In this document: positions 49,210 to 57,516 of the stretch, piece after piece
How positions within the stretch are numbered: position 1 is the stretch's first letter
Layout: the number at the start of each line of letters is the position of its first letter
Source: Sandaracinaceae bacterium
GTDB taxonomy: Bacteria; Myxococcota_A; Polyangia; Polyangiales; Sandaracinaceae
Direction of reading: 5' to 3'
Assembly (NCBI GenBank): GCA_040218145.1
Contig: JAVJQK010000144.1
Coordinates: 1-59,612 of the forward strand
DNA: 59,612 nt
Position numbers and translations under genes: made by a program
The notes under the pieces: model-generated
Database searches by the model: none
Told to the model about the DNA's origin: nothing
The model's input: the letters and a program-made list of their open reading frames with translations, nothing else

Positions 49210-50693
49210 CAACTGTCTTCCTTGTCGTAGCGCTCGAGCTTCCGGTACAGGGTCCGGCGGTCGAGGCCCAGGATACGCGCCGCGCGCGACTTGTTGCCCT
49301 CCACGAGCGACAAGACGCGGTGGATGTAGCGCTTCTCGAGCTCGTGCATCGTGAGCAGCTCCTGCGGGTCCTCCGCGTCCATCACGAAGCGGCTCGCCTT
49401 GTAGGCGCGCACGTTCTCCGGGAGGTCCTCGACCGTGAGCTTGTCGAAGCGAGTCAGCGCCACCGCGCGCTCGACGCAGTTCTCGAGCTCGCGCACGTTG
49501 CCCGGCCAGTCGTAGGCCATGAGCTTCTTGGCCGTCGGCGTCGCGATGCCGTCCACGTCCTTGTGGAAGCGGCTCCCGAAGCGCTCGACGAAGGCCTGCG
49601 CGAGCATGAGGATGTCGCCGCCGCGCTCACGCAGCGGGGGCACGGGGACCCGCACGACGTTGATGCGGTAGTAGAGGTCTTCGCGGAAGTCGCCGCGCTT
49701 GATCTCCGCCTCGAGGTCGCGGTTCGTCGCCGCGATCACGCGCGCGTCGAAGGGGATCTCGTCGTTCGATCCGACGGGCCGGACCTTCCGCTCCTGCAGG
49801 GCGCGCAGCAGCTTGGGCTGCACCTCCATCGGGAGCTCGCCGATCTCGTCGAGGAAGAGCGTGCCGCCGTTCGCGCGGGAGAACAGACCCTCGCGCGTCC
49901 CCTTCGCGTCCGTGAAGGCGCCCTTCGCGTGACCGAAGAGCTCCGACTCGATGAGGGTGGCGGGCACGGCCGCGCAGTTGATGGCCACGAAGGGCTCGTC
50001 CGCGCGGACGCTCCGCTCGTGGATCGCCTTGGCGACCAGCTCCTTGCCGGTGCCGGACTCGCCCGTGATGAGCACGGACGCGTCGGTCTCGGCGAGGCGC
50101 TCCACCAGGTCGTAGACCTTGCGCATCGCGCTCGACTTGCCGATGAGCTTCTCGAAGCCCTTCGACTCCTCGACCGCGCTCCGCAGCCGTCGCACCTCGT
50201 CGCGCAGGCGGTGGTGCTGCACGCCACGCGAGACCGTCAGGGCGAGGAGCTTCATGTCGATCGGCTTGGTGATGAAGTCGTACGCGCCGACGCGGATCGC
50301 GCCGACCGCCTTCTCCATCGTGCCGTGACCGGTGACGAGCACCACGGGCAGGTCGGGCTTCGTGCCGACGACCCGCTCGCACACCTCGAGCCCGCCCATG
50401 TCGTCCATGAGCAGATCGGTCAGGACGAGATCGTAGGTCGTGTCCTGGACCGTCTCGAGCGCGTCTTTGGCGCGCGTGTACCACTCGACCTCGAAGCCGT
50501 GCTTCTCGAGGCCCGCGGCGATGAGCTCACACGTCGACTGGTCGTCGTCGACGACGAGGACTCGCCCGTTTCCCTTCACGGTCGACGTGCGATCGGGTCG
50601 ATCCACGGCCTGGTCCGGTGCCTCGGGGGGCGTGGGCGACGAGTGGGCTCGTCCCTCGTCGAATCGCATGGGGGTCGGCATTGCACCGCTCAT
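49209..50693 (-). CDS. Sigma-54-dependent response regulator (NtrC family)
   Basis: A 494-aa enhancer-binding activator. A receiver domain (VLVVDDDQSTCELI, phospho-Asp in LVLTDLLMDD) is followed by a central AAA+ domain with GESGTGKE Walker A, GTLFLDEIGEL Walker B and a GAFTDA loop in place of GAFTGA, and a Fis-type HTH (GNKSRAARILGLDRRTLYRK). AAGGAGG precedes ATG 50693. It should bind a palindromic site, contact sigma-54 RNA polymerase and open -24/-12 promoters. Encoded between gdhA and a histidine kinase, it probably controls its own operon. Confidence 0.95.
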   Translation of the reverse strand: MSGAMPTPMRFDEGRAHSSPTPPEAPDQAVDRPDRTSTVKGNGRVLVVDDDQSTCELIAAGLEKHGFEVEWYTRAKDALETVQDTTYDLVLTDLLMDDMGGLEVCERVVGTKPDLPVVLVTGHGTMEKAVGAIRVGAYDFITKPIDMKLLALTVSRGVQHHRLRDEVRRLRSAVEESKGFEKLIGKSSAMRKVYDLVERLAETDASVLITGESGTGKELVAKAIHERSVRADEPFVAINCAAVPATLIESELFGHAKGAFTDAKGTREGLFSRANGGTLFLDEIGELPMEVQPKLLRALQERKVRPVGSNDEIPFDARVIAATNRDLEAEIKRGDFREDLYYRINVVRVPVPPLRERGGDILMLAQAFVERFGSRFHKDVDGIATPTAKKLMAYDWPGNVRELENCVERAVALTRFDKLTVEDLPENVRAYKASRFVMDAEDPQELLTMHELEKRYIHRVLSLVEGNKSRAARILGLDRRTLYRKLERYDKEDS

Positions 50694-50731
50694 TCTCTCT
50701 CCTCCTTCAAACTCTTCTTCGGCTGGTCTCA

Positions 50732-52105
50732 TCAGACGATCCCTTGAGCGACCATCGCGTCGGCGACGCGCCGAAAAGCGGCGACGTTCGCGCCTCGGAC
50801 ATAGTCGATCGTGCCGTCGTCTCTGCGACCGTGCTCCACGCAGCGGTCGTGTATGGCCGACATGACTTCTTGCAACCGTCGCTCGACCCTCTCCCGTGAC
50901 CACGGGAGGCCGAGCGCGTTCTGACTCATCTCGAGCGCGCTGACCGCCACCCCGCCCGCGTTCGCGGCTTTGCCGGGGGCGAAGAGCACGCCCGCGTCGC
51001 GCAGCACGTCCACCGCGCCGGGCGTGGTGGGCATGTTGGCGCCCTCGGCGACGGCGACGCAGCCCGCCTTGGCGAGCTTGCGCGCGTCGTCTCTCTCGAG
51101 CTCGTTCTGGGTGGCGCAGGGGAGCGCGATCTCGCAGTCCACGCCCCACGGGCGCGCGTCCGCCTCGAACTTCAGGTCGAGCCCGTCCGCGATGTCGCTC
51201 AGGCTGTCCCCGGCCGCCTTGCGCTCCCGGATGGTGTCGAGCTGATCTTCGTCGAGCCCCTTCGGCGCATGCACGAACCCGCTCGTGTCGCTCAGGGTCA
51301 CGACCTTCGCGTTCTGCTCGAGCAGCTTCTCCGCCGCGTGGAGCGACACGTTGCCCGCGCCGGAGACCGCCACCCGCTTGCCCTCGAGCACCTTGCCGTG
51401 CTCCTCGAGCATCTGCGCCAGGAAGCTCACGCAGCCGTGGCCGGTCGCCTCCACGCGCCCGACGCTCCCGCCGAAGAGCGTGCTCTTGCCGGTGAGGGCG
51501 CCGTCGAAGCGATCCTGCAGGCGCTTGTACTGCCCGAACAGGTAGCCGATCTCACGCTCCCCCACGCCGATGTCTCCCGCGGGCACGTCGACGTCCGGGC
51601 CGATGTAGTGGAACAGCTCCGTCATCAGCGCCTGGCAGAAGCGCATCACCTCGGCGTCCGACTTGCCCTTCGGGTCGAAGTCGGCCCCGCCCTTCGCGCC
51701 CCCGATCGGGAGGCCGGTCAGCGCGTCCTTGAGGGTCTGCTCGAACCCGAGAAACTTCAGCTGCCCGAGGTCCACGCTCGGGTGAAAGCGGAGGCCGCCC
51801 TTGTAAGGGCCCAGGGCGTTGTTGAACTGAACACGCCACGCGCGGTTGACCCGCACGCAGCCCTCGTCGTCCAGCCACACCACCCGGACCGCGATCACCC
51901 GGTCGGGCTCGACCAGGCGCTCGATGATGGCCGCCTCGCGGTAGGCCGCCACGTGCTTCACGACCGGGAACACGCAGCCGAGCACCTCGTGCACCGCCTG
52001 GTGGAACTCGGGCTCGCCGGGGGTGCGCGCCTGGAGGCGCTCCATGAACCCGTCGACGTCGTAGTCGTCGGGCCGCTTCCCGGTCAGCCCCGCGATGTGC
52101 TCCAC
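50732..52105 (-). CDS. gdhA: NADP-specific glutamate dehydrogenase
   Basis: A 457-aa hexameric-type enzyme interconverting 2-oxoglutarate plus ammonium and glutamate, using NADPH. It is very close to the E. coli GdhA pattern: GPYKGGLRFHPSV, KFLGFEQTLKDALTGLPIGG with the catalytic Lys, VPAGDIGVG, AVSGAGNVS and PCATQNELERDDA. GTG 52105 is preferred because GAGGA lies 8 bases upstream and because the -24/-12 promoter predicts a start at ~52124; GTG 52120 is the alternative. First gene of an operon with a sigma-54 activator and a histidine kinase. Confidence 0.96.
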   Translation of the reverse strand: MEHIAGLTGKRPDDYDVDGFMERLQARTPGEPEFHQAVHEVLGCVFPVVKHVAAYREAAIIERLVEPDRVIAVRVVWLDDEGCVRVNRAWRVQFNNALGPYKGGLRFHPSVDLGQLKFLGFEQTLKDALTGLPIGGAKGGADFDPKGKSDAEVMRFCQALMTELFHYIGPDVDVPAGDIGVGEREIGYLFGQYKRLQDRFDGALTGKSTLFGGSVGRVEATGHGCVSFLAQMLEEHGKVLEGKRVAVSGAGNVSLHAAEKLLEQNAKVVTLSDTSGFVHAPKGLDEDQLDTIRERKAAGDSLSDIADGLDLKFEADARPWGVDCEIALPCATQNELERDDARKLAKAGCVAVAEGANMPTTPGAVDVLRDAGVLFAPGKAANAGGVAVSALEMSQNALGLPWSRERVERRLQEVMSAIHDRCVEHGRRDDGTIDYVRGANVAAFRRVADAMVAQGIV

Positions 52106-52135
52106 TGGTTCGGTCCTCACGAGGTGCCCCTGAGC

Positions 52136-52149
52136 GCAAGCTGCGTGCC
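52136..52149 (-). promoter_or_regulatory. Sigma-54 (-24/-12) promoter of gdhA
   Basis: On the minus strand GGCACG-CAGC-TTGC matches the consensus except for the first T. The GG-GC spacing is ten bases. The predicted start is ~52124, 19 bases before the preferred GTG of gdhA. Confidence 0.78.
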
Positions 52150-52204
52150 GTGACGATTTGGCCAGGAACGAGGCGCATTTCCACGTGCTGGGCCCCATCC
52201 GGGC

Positions 52205-52221
52205 TGTGGCATCATGCCACA
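52205..52221. promoter_or_regulatory. Palindromic activator site shared by gdhA and uspA promoters
   Basis: TGTGGCATCATGCCACA is a perfect 17-bp palindrome. Its centre is 89 bases from the predicted gdhA start and 85 bases from the predicted USP start, the usual distance of an enhancer-binding-protein site. The NtrC-type regulator at 49209-50693 is the obvious candidate to bind it. Confidence 0.65.
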
Positions 52222-52272
52222 TAGTGTCGCAACGCACCGCGCCGGGTCATTCCAGCGCGGGGCGGCACGGCT

Positions 52273-52286
52273 GGCGTATCGATTGC
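52273..52286 (+). promoter_or_regulatory. Possible sigma-54 promoter of the USP gene
   Basis: TGGCGTATCGATTGC keeps TGG, TTGC and correct ten-base spacing but not the CACG part. The predicted start is ~52298, three bases before the ATG, so the message would be leaderless; no ribosome-binding site is visible there, which agrees. Confidence 0.55.
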
Positions 52287-52300
52287 GACCTGTGGGTGTC

Positions 52301-52978
52301 ATGACCACCCATGTAGACCCGCGTCGGCCTCACGTAATCCTCGTGGGGACCGACTTCAGCGAAGCGTCCATGCTCGCGGTACGGCAGGCCTGGCACCTGG
52401 CGACCCAGCGCGCGGACGCCCAGCTCCACGTGGCCCACGTCGCCGACGACGCGCGCGGCCTGAGGCGGAAGACGGACGCCCTCCGCCACCAGGACGCGCT
52501 GCTGCGCGAGATGCCGGCGAAGGTGCGCGCCCACGCGGTCCAGCAAGCGCAGGCCGGGCAGCTGGCCCCGCTTCACCAGCCGCTGGGCGTGCACGTGCGC
52601 CTCGGCGACCCGGTCGACGGGCTGCTCCAGCTCGCCGCCGATCTCGACGCGGCCATGCTCGTCGTGGGCAGCCACGGCAAGACGGGGATCGCGCGCTGGC
52701 TCGGCTCGGTGTCCGAGAGGCTCGTGAAGGCAGGCCGACTGCCGGTCCTGGTGAGCCGCCCGCGCGACCTGACGACGATGGCCAAGAGCGAGCGGCTCGA
52801 GCCGCCTTGCCCGGACTGCGTCGCGGCCCGGCACGCCTCGAGCGGCGAGCGCTGGTGGTGCGAGGTGCACGCGCGCCCGCACGTCGAGACCCACGTGTAC
52901 AGCTCGACCCAGCGCGTCGACTTCGCCAAGCCGGCCGCCGACTTCGAGGGCGCGCTCCGACCGGCGAGCAACGCCTGA
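52301..52978 (+). CDS. Universal stress protein with C-terminal Cys/His tail
   Basis: A 225-aa protein. Residues ~12-165 form a USP domain (VILVGTDFSEASMLAVRQAW, ATP-loop-like VVGSHGKTGIARWLGSVSER). The tail holds PPCPDCVAARHASSGERWWC followed by EVHARPH, a likely zinc site not found in ordinary USPs. ATG 52301 is the only start fitting the domain. It is divergent from gdhA and shares its palindrome. Its stop abuts the stop of the next gene (TGATCA). Confidence 0.9.
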   Translation: MTTHVDPRRPHVILVGTDFSEASMLAVRQAWHLATQRADAQLHVAHVADDARGLRRKTDALRHQDALLREMPAKVRAHAVQQAQAGQLAPLHQPLGVHVRLGDPVDGLLQLAADLDAAMLVVGSHGKTGIARWLGSVSERLVKAGRLPVLVSRPRDLTTMAKSERLEPPCPDCVAARHASSGERWWCEVHARPHVETHVYSSTQRVDFAKPAADFEGALRPASNA

Positions 52979-55054
52979 TCAGCGCCGCCCGCCGAGCGCG
53001 TCGAGTGACTCCCAGTCTCGCTGGGGGTCGCTCGCAGGGGCGATCGAGACGCGGAGGCACGCCCGCGACGGTCCGATGAGCACGTGCTGTCCGTCGACCG
53101 CGCCGTGCGCGATGCGCTCCGCGTGCAGACGCTTGAGCGCCCCGCGCACCTGCGCGATCGCGCGCTCGCGTGAGCCCCGACCGAGCTCGCCCAGAGGCCT
53201 CCCGCTCGGGTGCTCGAGGACCACGAGGCCGCGCTCGTCGTCGATGGCGTAGATCGCCTGGAGGAAGGGGCCGTCAGCGCGCGCGAACCCCCGGAGGCGC
53301 GCCCGGGTCTCCGCGTCCGCGTCGAGCAGCTCCACCTTGCGATCGAGCAGCTCGTCCCGCGCGATGCGCACTCCGTCGGGCCCCTCACCGATCACCGCGT
53401 ATCGCTCGGTCTCGAGCACGGGCCCGGGCAGCTCCGCCGGCGCCTCGCTCACGGGCGCGCTCGCGGGCGGCGCCTCCACCGTGTCCCACGGGAGCGCGCG
53501 CAGGAGATCCATCACCTCGTTGGCGGAGTCGGGCCGATCGCGGGTCTGCTTCTGGAGCAGCGCGCCGATGAGCGGGTCGAAGTCCTCCCCGAGCCACGGC
53601 GCCACCTCGCTCGGCCGTGGCGGCTCCATCTCGAGGTGCTGGGCGACGAAGTCGGGCCCGGGGAACGGGAGCCGTCCGGTCAGGCAGCGGAAGAGGATGA
53701 TGCCGAAGGCGTAGAGGTCGGTCGACGCGTCCGGGCGGCGGCTGCCTGTGATCTGCTCGGGCGACATGTAGGCGAGCGTGCCGACGAGCGCGCCCGTCAA
53801 GGTGGCCCCGAGGTCGGTCAGGTGCGCGACGCCGAAGTCGCCGAGCTTCACGTCGCCGCCCTCGCCGAAGAAGACGTTGGCGGGCTTGATGTCGCGGTGC
53901 ACGACGCCGCGTCGATGCACGGCCTCGAGCGCGGCGAGCACCGCCCTGGCCATGAGCGCGGTGTGCGCCGGCGGATAGGCGAGCGGCGACTCGTCCGGCG
54001 CCGTGATGCGGTCGGCCAGGGTGCCGCCGGCCATGTGCTCCATGACGAGGAAGGGACCCTCGGGGTTGAACTCGAAGACCTTCACGACGTTGGGGTGCGA
54101 GATGCCCGCCGCGACGCGCGCCTCCCGGGCGAAGCGCACGAACGCGTCTCGACCGGCCGCGCCGCCTCCGACGTTGAGCACCTTCACCGCGACCTCGCGA
54201 TCGTGGAAGGCGTCGTGCGCCAGCATCACGCGCCCCGTCGCGCCCGCCCCGAGGGGGCGGAGCACGCGATAGCGCCCCGCCAGCAAGCGCGCGTCCTGGT
54301 CCTTGCCGACCAGCGCGAGCACGCCGCGACGGTCGCCGAACTCTCGCTCGAGGAAGTCAGGCACCGTGACCGGGAGATCCGGCTCGAGCTCGCGCTGCAA
54401 CACGCGGAGCGCGTCCAGCCGGCTGCCCGCGGCCTCGTCGAGCCCCATCGCGGCGAAGCACGCGATCATCAGCCGCAGCGCAGGTCGCTCGTAGCTCGGG
54501 TCCTCGGTCGCCTTCTGCAGCGCCCGCACCGCGTGATCCCAGCGACCGAACTGCGCGAGGATGCGCCCGAGCGCCAGCGCGGTCTCCGCGTCCTCCGGGT
54601 CCTCCTTGAGGCGCCGCTCGAAGAGCATGCCCGCGCGGCGGGGCTGGCCGAGCGCGAGCCGGCAGCGCGCGGCGTCGCGATACTCGCTGGCCGCTTCATA
54701 GAGCCCGGCCGCCGCCTCCGCCTCGCCCGCCGCCTCCCGCAGCCGCGCCGCGTCGAGGACCAGCCCCTTCGACTCGGCGTACACCGCCGCGCGCACCGCC
54801 TGCTCGGGGTGAGCCTCGAGCGCGCCCAGGATCCGCCCGCAGGCGTCGCGGTCCTGCGCCGAGAGCGCATGGCGATAGGCCTGCGCGAGGAGCCCGCTCT
54901 GCTCGGCGATCGCGATGGCCTCGTCCCACTTCCAGACGGCCGCGTAGAGCTCCGCCGCGCGCCCCGGCTCCTCGTGCGCCATGAGGAGATCCGCCGCCTC
55001 CTGGTGCCGCCCCTCCTTCACGAGGGCTTCCACGCGCGAGTCGATGTCACTCAC
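52979..55054 (-). CDS. TPR-Ser/Thr kinase-pseudokinase
   Basis: A 691-aa cytoplasmic protein. Residues ~1-240 are TPR-like helices (EALVKEGRHQEAADLLMAHE). A complete kinase domain follows (~260-520): GAGATGRVM, VAVKVLN, HRDIKPANVF, DFGVAHL and YMSPEQ. The last ~145 residues look like a second, degenerate kinase lobe: GEGPDGVRIARDELLDRKVE at the start and ERIAHGAVDGQHVLIG where HRDxKPxN should be, so the catalytic Asp is lost. GTG 55054 begins the first TPR; the longer frame runs into repeat DNA. No membrane helix is seen. Confidence 0.9.
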   Translation of the reverse strand: MSDIDSRVEALVKEGRHQEAADLLMAHEEPGRAAELYAAVWKWDEAIAIAEQSGLLAQAYRHALSAQDRDACGRILGALEAHPEQAVRAAVYAESKGLVLDAARLREAAGEAEAAAGLYEAASEYRDAARCRLALGQPRRAGMLFERRLKEDPEDAETALALGRILAQFGRWDHAVRALQKATEDPSYERPALRLMIACFAAMGLDEAAGSRLDALRVLQRELEPDLPVTVPDFLEREFGDRRGVLALVGKDQDARLLAGRYRVLRPLGAGATGRVMLAHDAFHDREVAVKVLNVGGGAAGRDAFVRFAREARVAAGISHPNVVKVFEFNPEGPFLVMEHMAGGTLADRITAPDESPLAYPPAHTALMARAVLAALEAVHRRGVVHRDIKPANVFFGEGGDVKLGDFGVAHLTDLGATLTGALVGTLAYMSPEQITGSRRPDASTDLYAFGIILFRCLTGRLPFPGPDFVAQHLEMEPPRPSEVAPWLGEDFDPLIGALLQKQTRDRPDSANEVMDLLRALPWDTVEAPPASAPVSEAPAELPGPVLETERYAVIGEGPDGVRIARDELLDRKVELLDADAETRARLRGFARADGPFLQAIYAIDDERGLVVLEHPSGRPLGELGRGSRERAIAQVRGALKRLHAERIAHGAVDGQHVLIGPSRACLRVSIAPASDPQRDWESLDALGGRR

Positions 55055-55069
55055 GCCCGCGAGCCTAGC

Positions 55070-55224
55070 AGTCCGTTGAAGAACCTCGCTCCTCGTCTCT
55101 CGGGCGGGACGACCCGTCTCTCGGCCCGTGTCTCCTCGAAAATGCTGAAGCATTTCCTCGTCGCCCCGCCTAGAACCGGGCCGTCGCGCTCCGAGATCCT
55201 TCGGGCTCGGTACTTCAACGGCCT
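55070..55224. repeat. Palindromic element with 16-base ends
   Basis: The end AGTCCGTTGAAGAACC (55070-55085) is an inverted copy of 55209-55224 with two mismatches. Inside, GGGCGGGACGA (55112-55122) can pair with 55158-55170, and AAATGCT-GA-AGCATTT (55140-55155) is a perfect hairpin. It resembles a MITE; no transposase gene is nearby. Confidence 0.75.
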
Positions 55225-55236
55225 GCGAGAGTCGAA

Positions 55237-55373
55237 CCGCTTACCGGACCGAGCTTGCCGTTTCCTGCGGTTTCTGGGCAAGGCGCGACGAGGGAGCGTG
55301 CTCTCAGCACGTGACCGAGGAAGCAACGCAGCCCAGGAATCGCAGGAAACGGCAGGCGACGGGAGGTAAGCGG
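55237..55373. repeat. 137-bp palindromic element, copy 1
   Basis: It begins CCGCTTACC and ends GGTAAGCGG. The ~43-base arms are inverted copies with a run of perfect pairing (TGCCGTTTCCTGCG with CGCAGGAAACGGCA), and a GCGTGCT-CTC-AGCACGT hairpin lies in the middle. The second copy at 59473-59609 has the same length and only seven differences. Confidence 0.92.
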
Positions 55374-55439
55374 ATCGCCTCTCTAGCGCGTGCGGCGCCT
55401 CCTGGTGATCGCTGTCGTGTCCTCCACTACCCTCCCGGC

Positions 55440-56801
55440 GTGACCTCGCTCTTCCCCGGACCGCGTGGCCTCTTCGGCCTGCGCAACCTCGCGCGCTTCG
55501 TGCGCGACCAGCTCGGCTTCCTGCGGGAGATGACCGACGTGCACGGCGACGTGGTGGAGCTGCGCATGCTCGGCCGGCCGTGGATCCTCCTGAACCACCC
55601 GGACGACATCGAGCAGGTGCTCGTGCGGGAGCACGCCAAGCTGGCGCGCGACGACTACGCCGACATCCTCAAGCGCGCGCTGGGCGAAGGGCTGCTCACC
55701 TCGGACGGCGCCCTCTGGAAGAAGCAGCGCCGCCTGGCCGCGCGCGCCTTCACGCCCAAGCGCATCCGCGGCTACGGCGACCGCATGGTGGACGTGACGG
55801 CACAGAGCGTGGCGCGCTGGCGCGACGGCGACGCCATCGATCTGCACGCGGAGATGAGCCGCGTGACGATGGAGGTCGTGGCGGACGCGCTCTTCGGCGT
55901 GGGCGTCGGTCCCAGCGACGTGGACACCGTCCGCGGCTCCATGGAGGAGATCAACGCCTTCTTCGCGAACAGCCCCGAGGCGCTGCTCCGGCTCCCGCCG
56001 AGCGTGCCGACGCCGCGCAACCGGCGCATGAACGCGGCCATCGCGGCCATCGACGCGCTGCTCTTCCGCATCATCGAGGAGCGTCGACGGGACCCGGAGG
56101 AGCGCGACGATCTGCTCGGCGCGCTCCTGGCCGCGCGCGACGACGACGGGAGCGCGATGGACGACGCGCAGCTCCGCGACGAGTGCGTCACGCTCTTCCT
56201 CGCGGGGCACGAGACCACCGCGCTGGCCCTCGCCCACACGTTCTTCCTGCTCAGCCGCCACCCCGCGGTCGCCCGGCGCATGCAGGCGGAGATCGACGGC
56301 GTGCTCGGCGAGCGGCTCCCCCGGAGCGACGACGCGAAGGCGCTGCCCTACACGCGCCAGGTGCTCGAAGAGGCGATGCGGCTCTACCCGCCGGCGTGGA
56401 TCACGGGCCGCGCGGTCGCCGAGCCGTTCGAGCTCCGCGGCCGCACGCTGCCCGCCGGGGCGCAGCTCGTCGTGAGCCAGTGGATCGTGCATCGCGATCC
56501 GCGCTGGTTCGAGGATCCGGAGGGCTTCGACCCGGGTCGCTTCGCGCCAGAGCGCGCGAAGGACCGCCCGCGCTTCGCCTACTTCCCCTTCGGCGGCGGG
56601 CCGCGCGTCTGCATCGGCAACCACTTCGCCATGCTCGAGGCGATCCTCCTGACCGCGACCATCGCGCAGCGCTTCCGCCTCGATCTCCTGCCGGGCGAGC
56701 GCCTCGAGTTCGACCCCTCCGTCACGCTGCGCCCCAAACGCCACGTTCGCGCCCGCCTCGTCGCGCGCCAGAGCGCCGCCCTCCCCGAGGCGGCCGAGTA
56801 G
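55440..56801 (+). CDS. Cytochrome P450
   Basis: A 453-aa soluble monooxygenase. The I-helix reads FLAGHETTALALAH, the ExxR motif is LEEAMRLYPPAW, and the heme loop is FPFGGGPRVCIGNHFAMLE with the Cys ligand. The general look is that of the CYP102-reductase-free, CYP4/CYP110-like bacterial group that often uses fatty acids or terpenoids. No ferredoxin or biosynthetic genes are adjacent, so redox partner and substrate are unknown. GTG 55440 fits the start of the fold; longer frames begin in repeat DNA. Confidence 0.95.
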   Translation: MTSLFPGPRGLFGLRNLARFVRDQLGFLREMTDVHGDVVELRMLGRPWILLNHPDDIEQVLVREHAKLARDDYADILKRALGEGLLTSDGALWKKQRRLAARAFTPKRIRGYGDRMVDVTAQSVARWRDGDAIDLHAEMSRVTMEVVADALFGVGVGPSDVDTVRGSMEEINAFFANSPEALLRLPPSVPTPRNRRMNAAIAAIDALLFRIIEERRRDPEERDDLLGALLAARDDDGSAMDDAQLRDECVTLFLAGHETTALALAHTFFLLSRHPAVARRMQAEIDGVLGERLPRSDDAKALPYTRQVLEEAMRLYPPAWITGRAVAEPFELRGRTLPAGAQLVVSQWIVHRDPRWFEDPEGFDPGRFAPERAKDRPRFAYFPFGGGPRVCIGNHFAMLEAILLTATIAQRFRLDLLPGERLEFDPSVTLRPKRHVRARLVARQSAALPEAAE

Positions 56802-56859
56802 CGCCTATCCCAGGCATAGCCAGGCATTATTGGTTCAGCGACCGAGCATGCCTGAGACT

Positions 56860-57516
56860 ATGGACATGAAGAACACCACGCTCGCTTCGCTCCTGATGCT
56901 CCTCGGCGCCTGCACGAGCTCACACGGGGGCGCCGACGCCGACACGATGGTCTCCGACGCGGGCGCCGAGCCCGACGCGGCGCCGAGCCCACTCTGCATG
57001 GAGGTCTGTGACAGCCGCGGAGGAGACACGGGCCACTGCGAGCTCCCCGACTGCGACGCGCGCTGCGCGGAGATCGGCCCGACCGTCTTCGACGCCTTCA
57101 CCGAGTGCGTCGAAGAAGACCCGCTGTGCTTCAGCACGCTGGAGGACTGCCTCTACGATCGCCAGTACCCCGAGCCGGTGCCCACGCCGACGACGGTGCG
57201 AGGCAGCGGGCTCGACGCGTACGACGGCCTCTTCGTGCATGTCTCCTTGCAGTGGGACCGCGAGACGCTGCGAGAGGCCCAGGTCATCGTCGGCGGCGCC
57301 TTCTCGATCGAGCACGCGCCTCCGATGCGCGGCTCTGCGCGCCCGCGCGCGCTCGTGTTCATCGACGTCGACGGCGACGAGAGCTGCACGCCGGGCACCG
57401 ACGTGACCGCGTACGTGGAGATCGAACGGAGCGGCACCTACGAGCGGCCGTCGTTCGAGGGGCACCTCGACGGAGAGTCCGAGAGGCCCGCGGACTTCAT
57501 CTGCCCCGAGGTCTGA
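56860..57516 (+). CDS. Cys-containing lipoprotein (~218 aa)
   Basis: A signal peptide with lipobox LMLLGAC is followed by an acidic linker. Residues ~45-110 are Cys-rich (LCMEVCDSRGGDTGHCELPD, CDARCAEIG), then comes a beta domain with FIDVDGDESCTPGTD, a Ca-binding-like loop. Several in-frame starts (56848, 56860, 56866) are possible; none has a clear ribosome-binding site. Family not recognised. Confidence 0.78.
   Translation: MDMKNTTLASLLMLLGACTSSHGGADADTMVSDAGAEPDAAPSPLCMEVCDSRGGDTGHCELPDCDARCAEIGPTVFDAFTECVEEDPLCFSTLEDCLYDRQYPEPVPTPTTVRGSGLDAYDGLFVHVSLQWDRETLREAQVIVGGAFSIEHAPPMRGSARPRALVFIDVDGDESCTPGTDVTAYVEIERSGTYERPSFEGHLDGESERPADFICPEV

Larger units (their letters stand above)
55055..55439. 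other. Gene-free 385-bp region filled by palindromic elements
   Basis: No credible gene is present. The region holds two different palindromic elements back to back (55070-55224 and 55237-55373) and then 66 bases leading to the P450 start. Short frames read through it on both strands follow the repeats and lack ribosome-binding sites. Confidence 0.8.

Noticed and set aside
55051-55326. 91-codon minus-strand frame across the two palindromic elements
   Set aside because: It follows repeat DNA; its N-terminal part is the same translated repeat seen at the right end of the window and it has no gene-like features.
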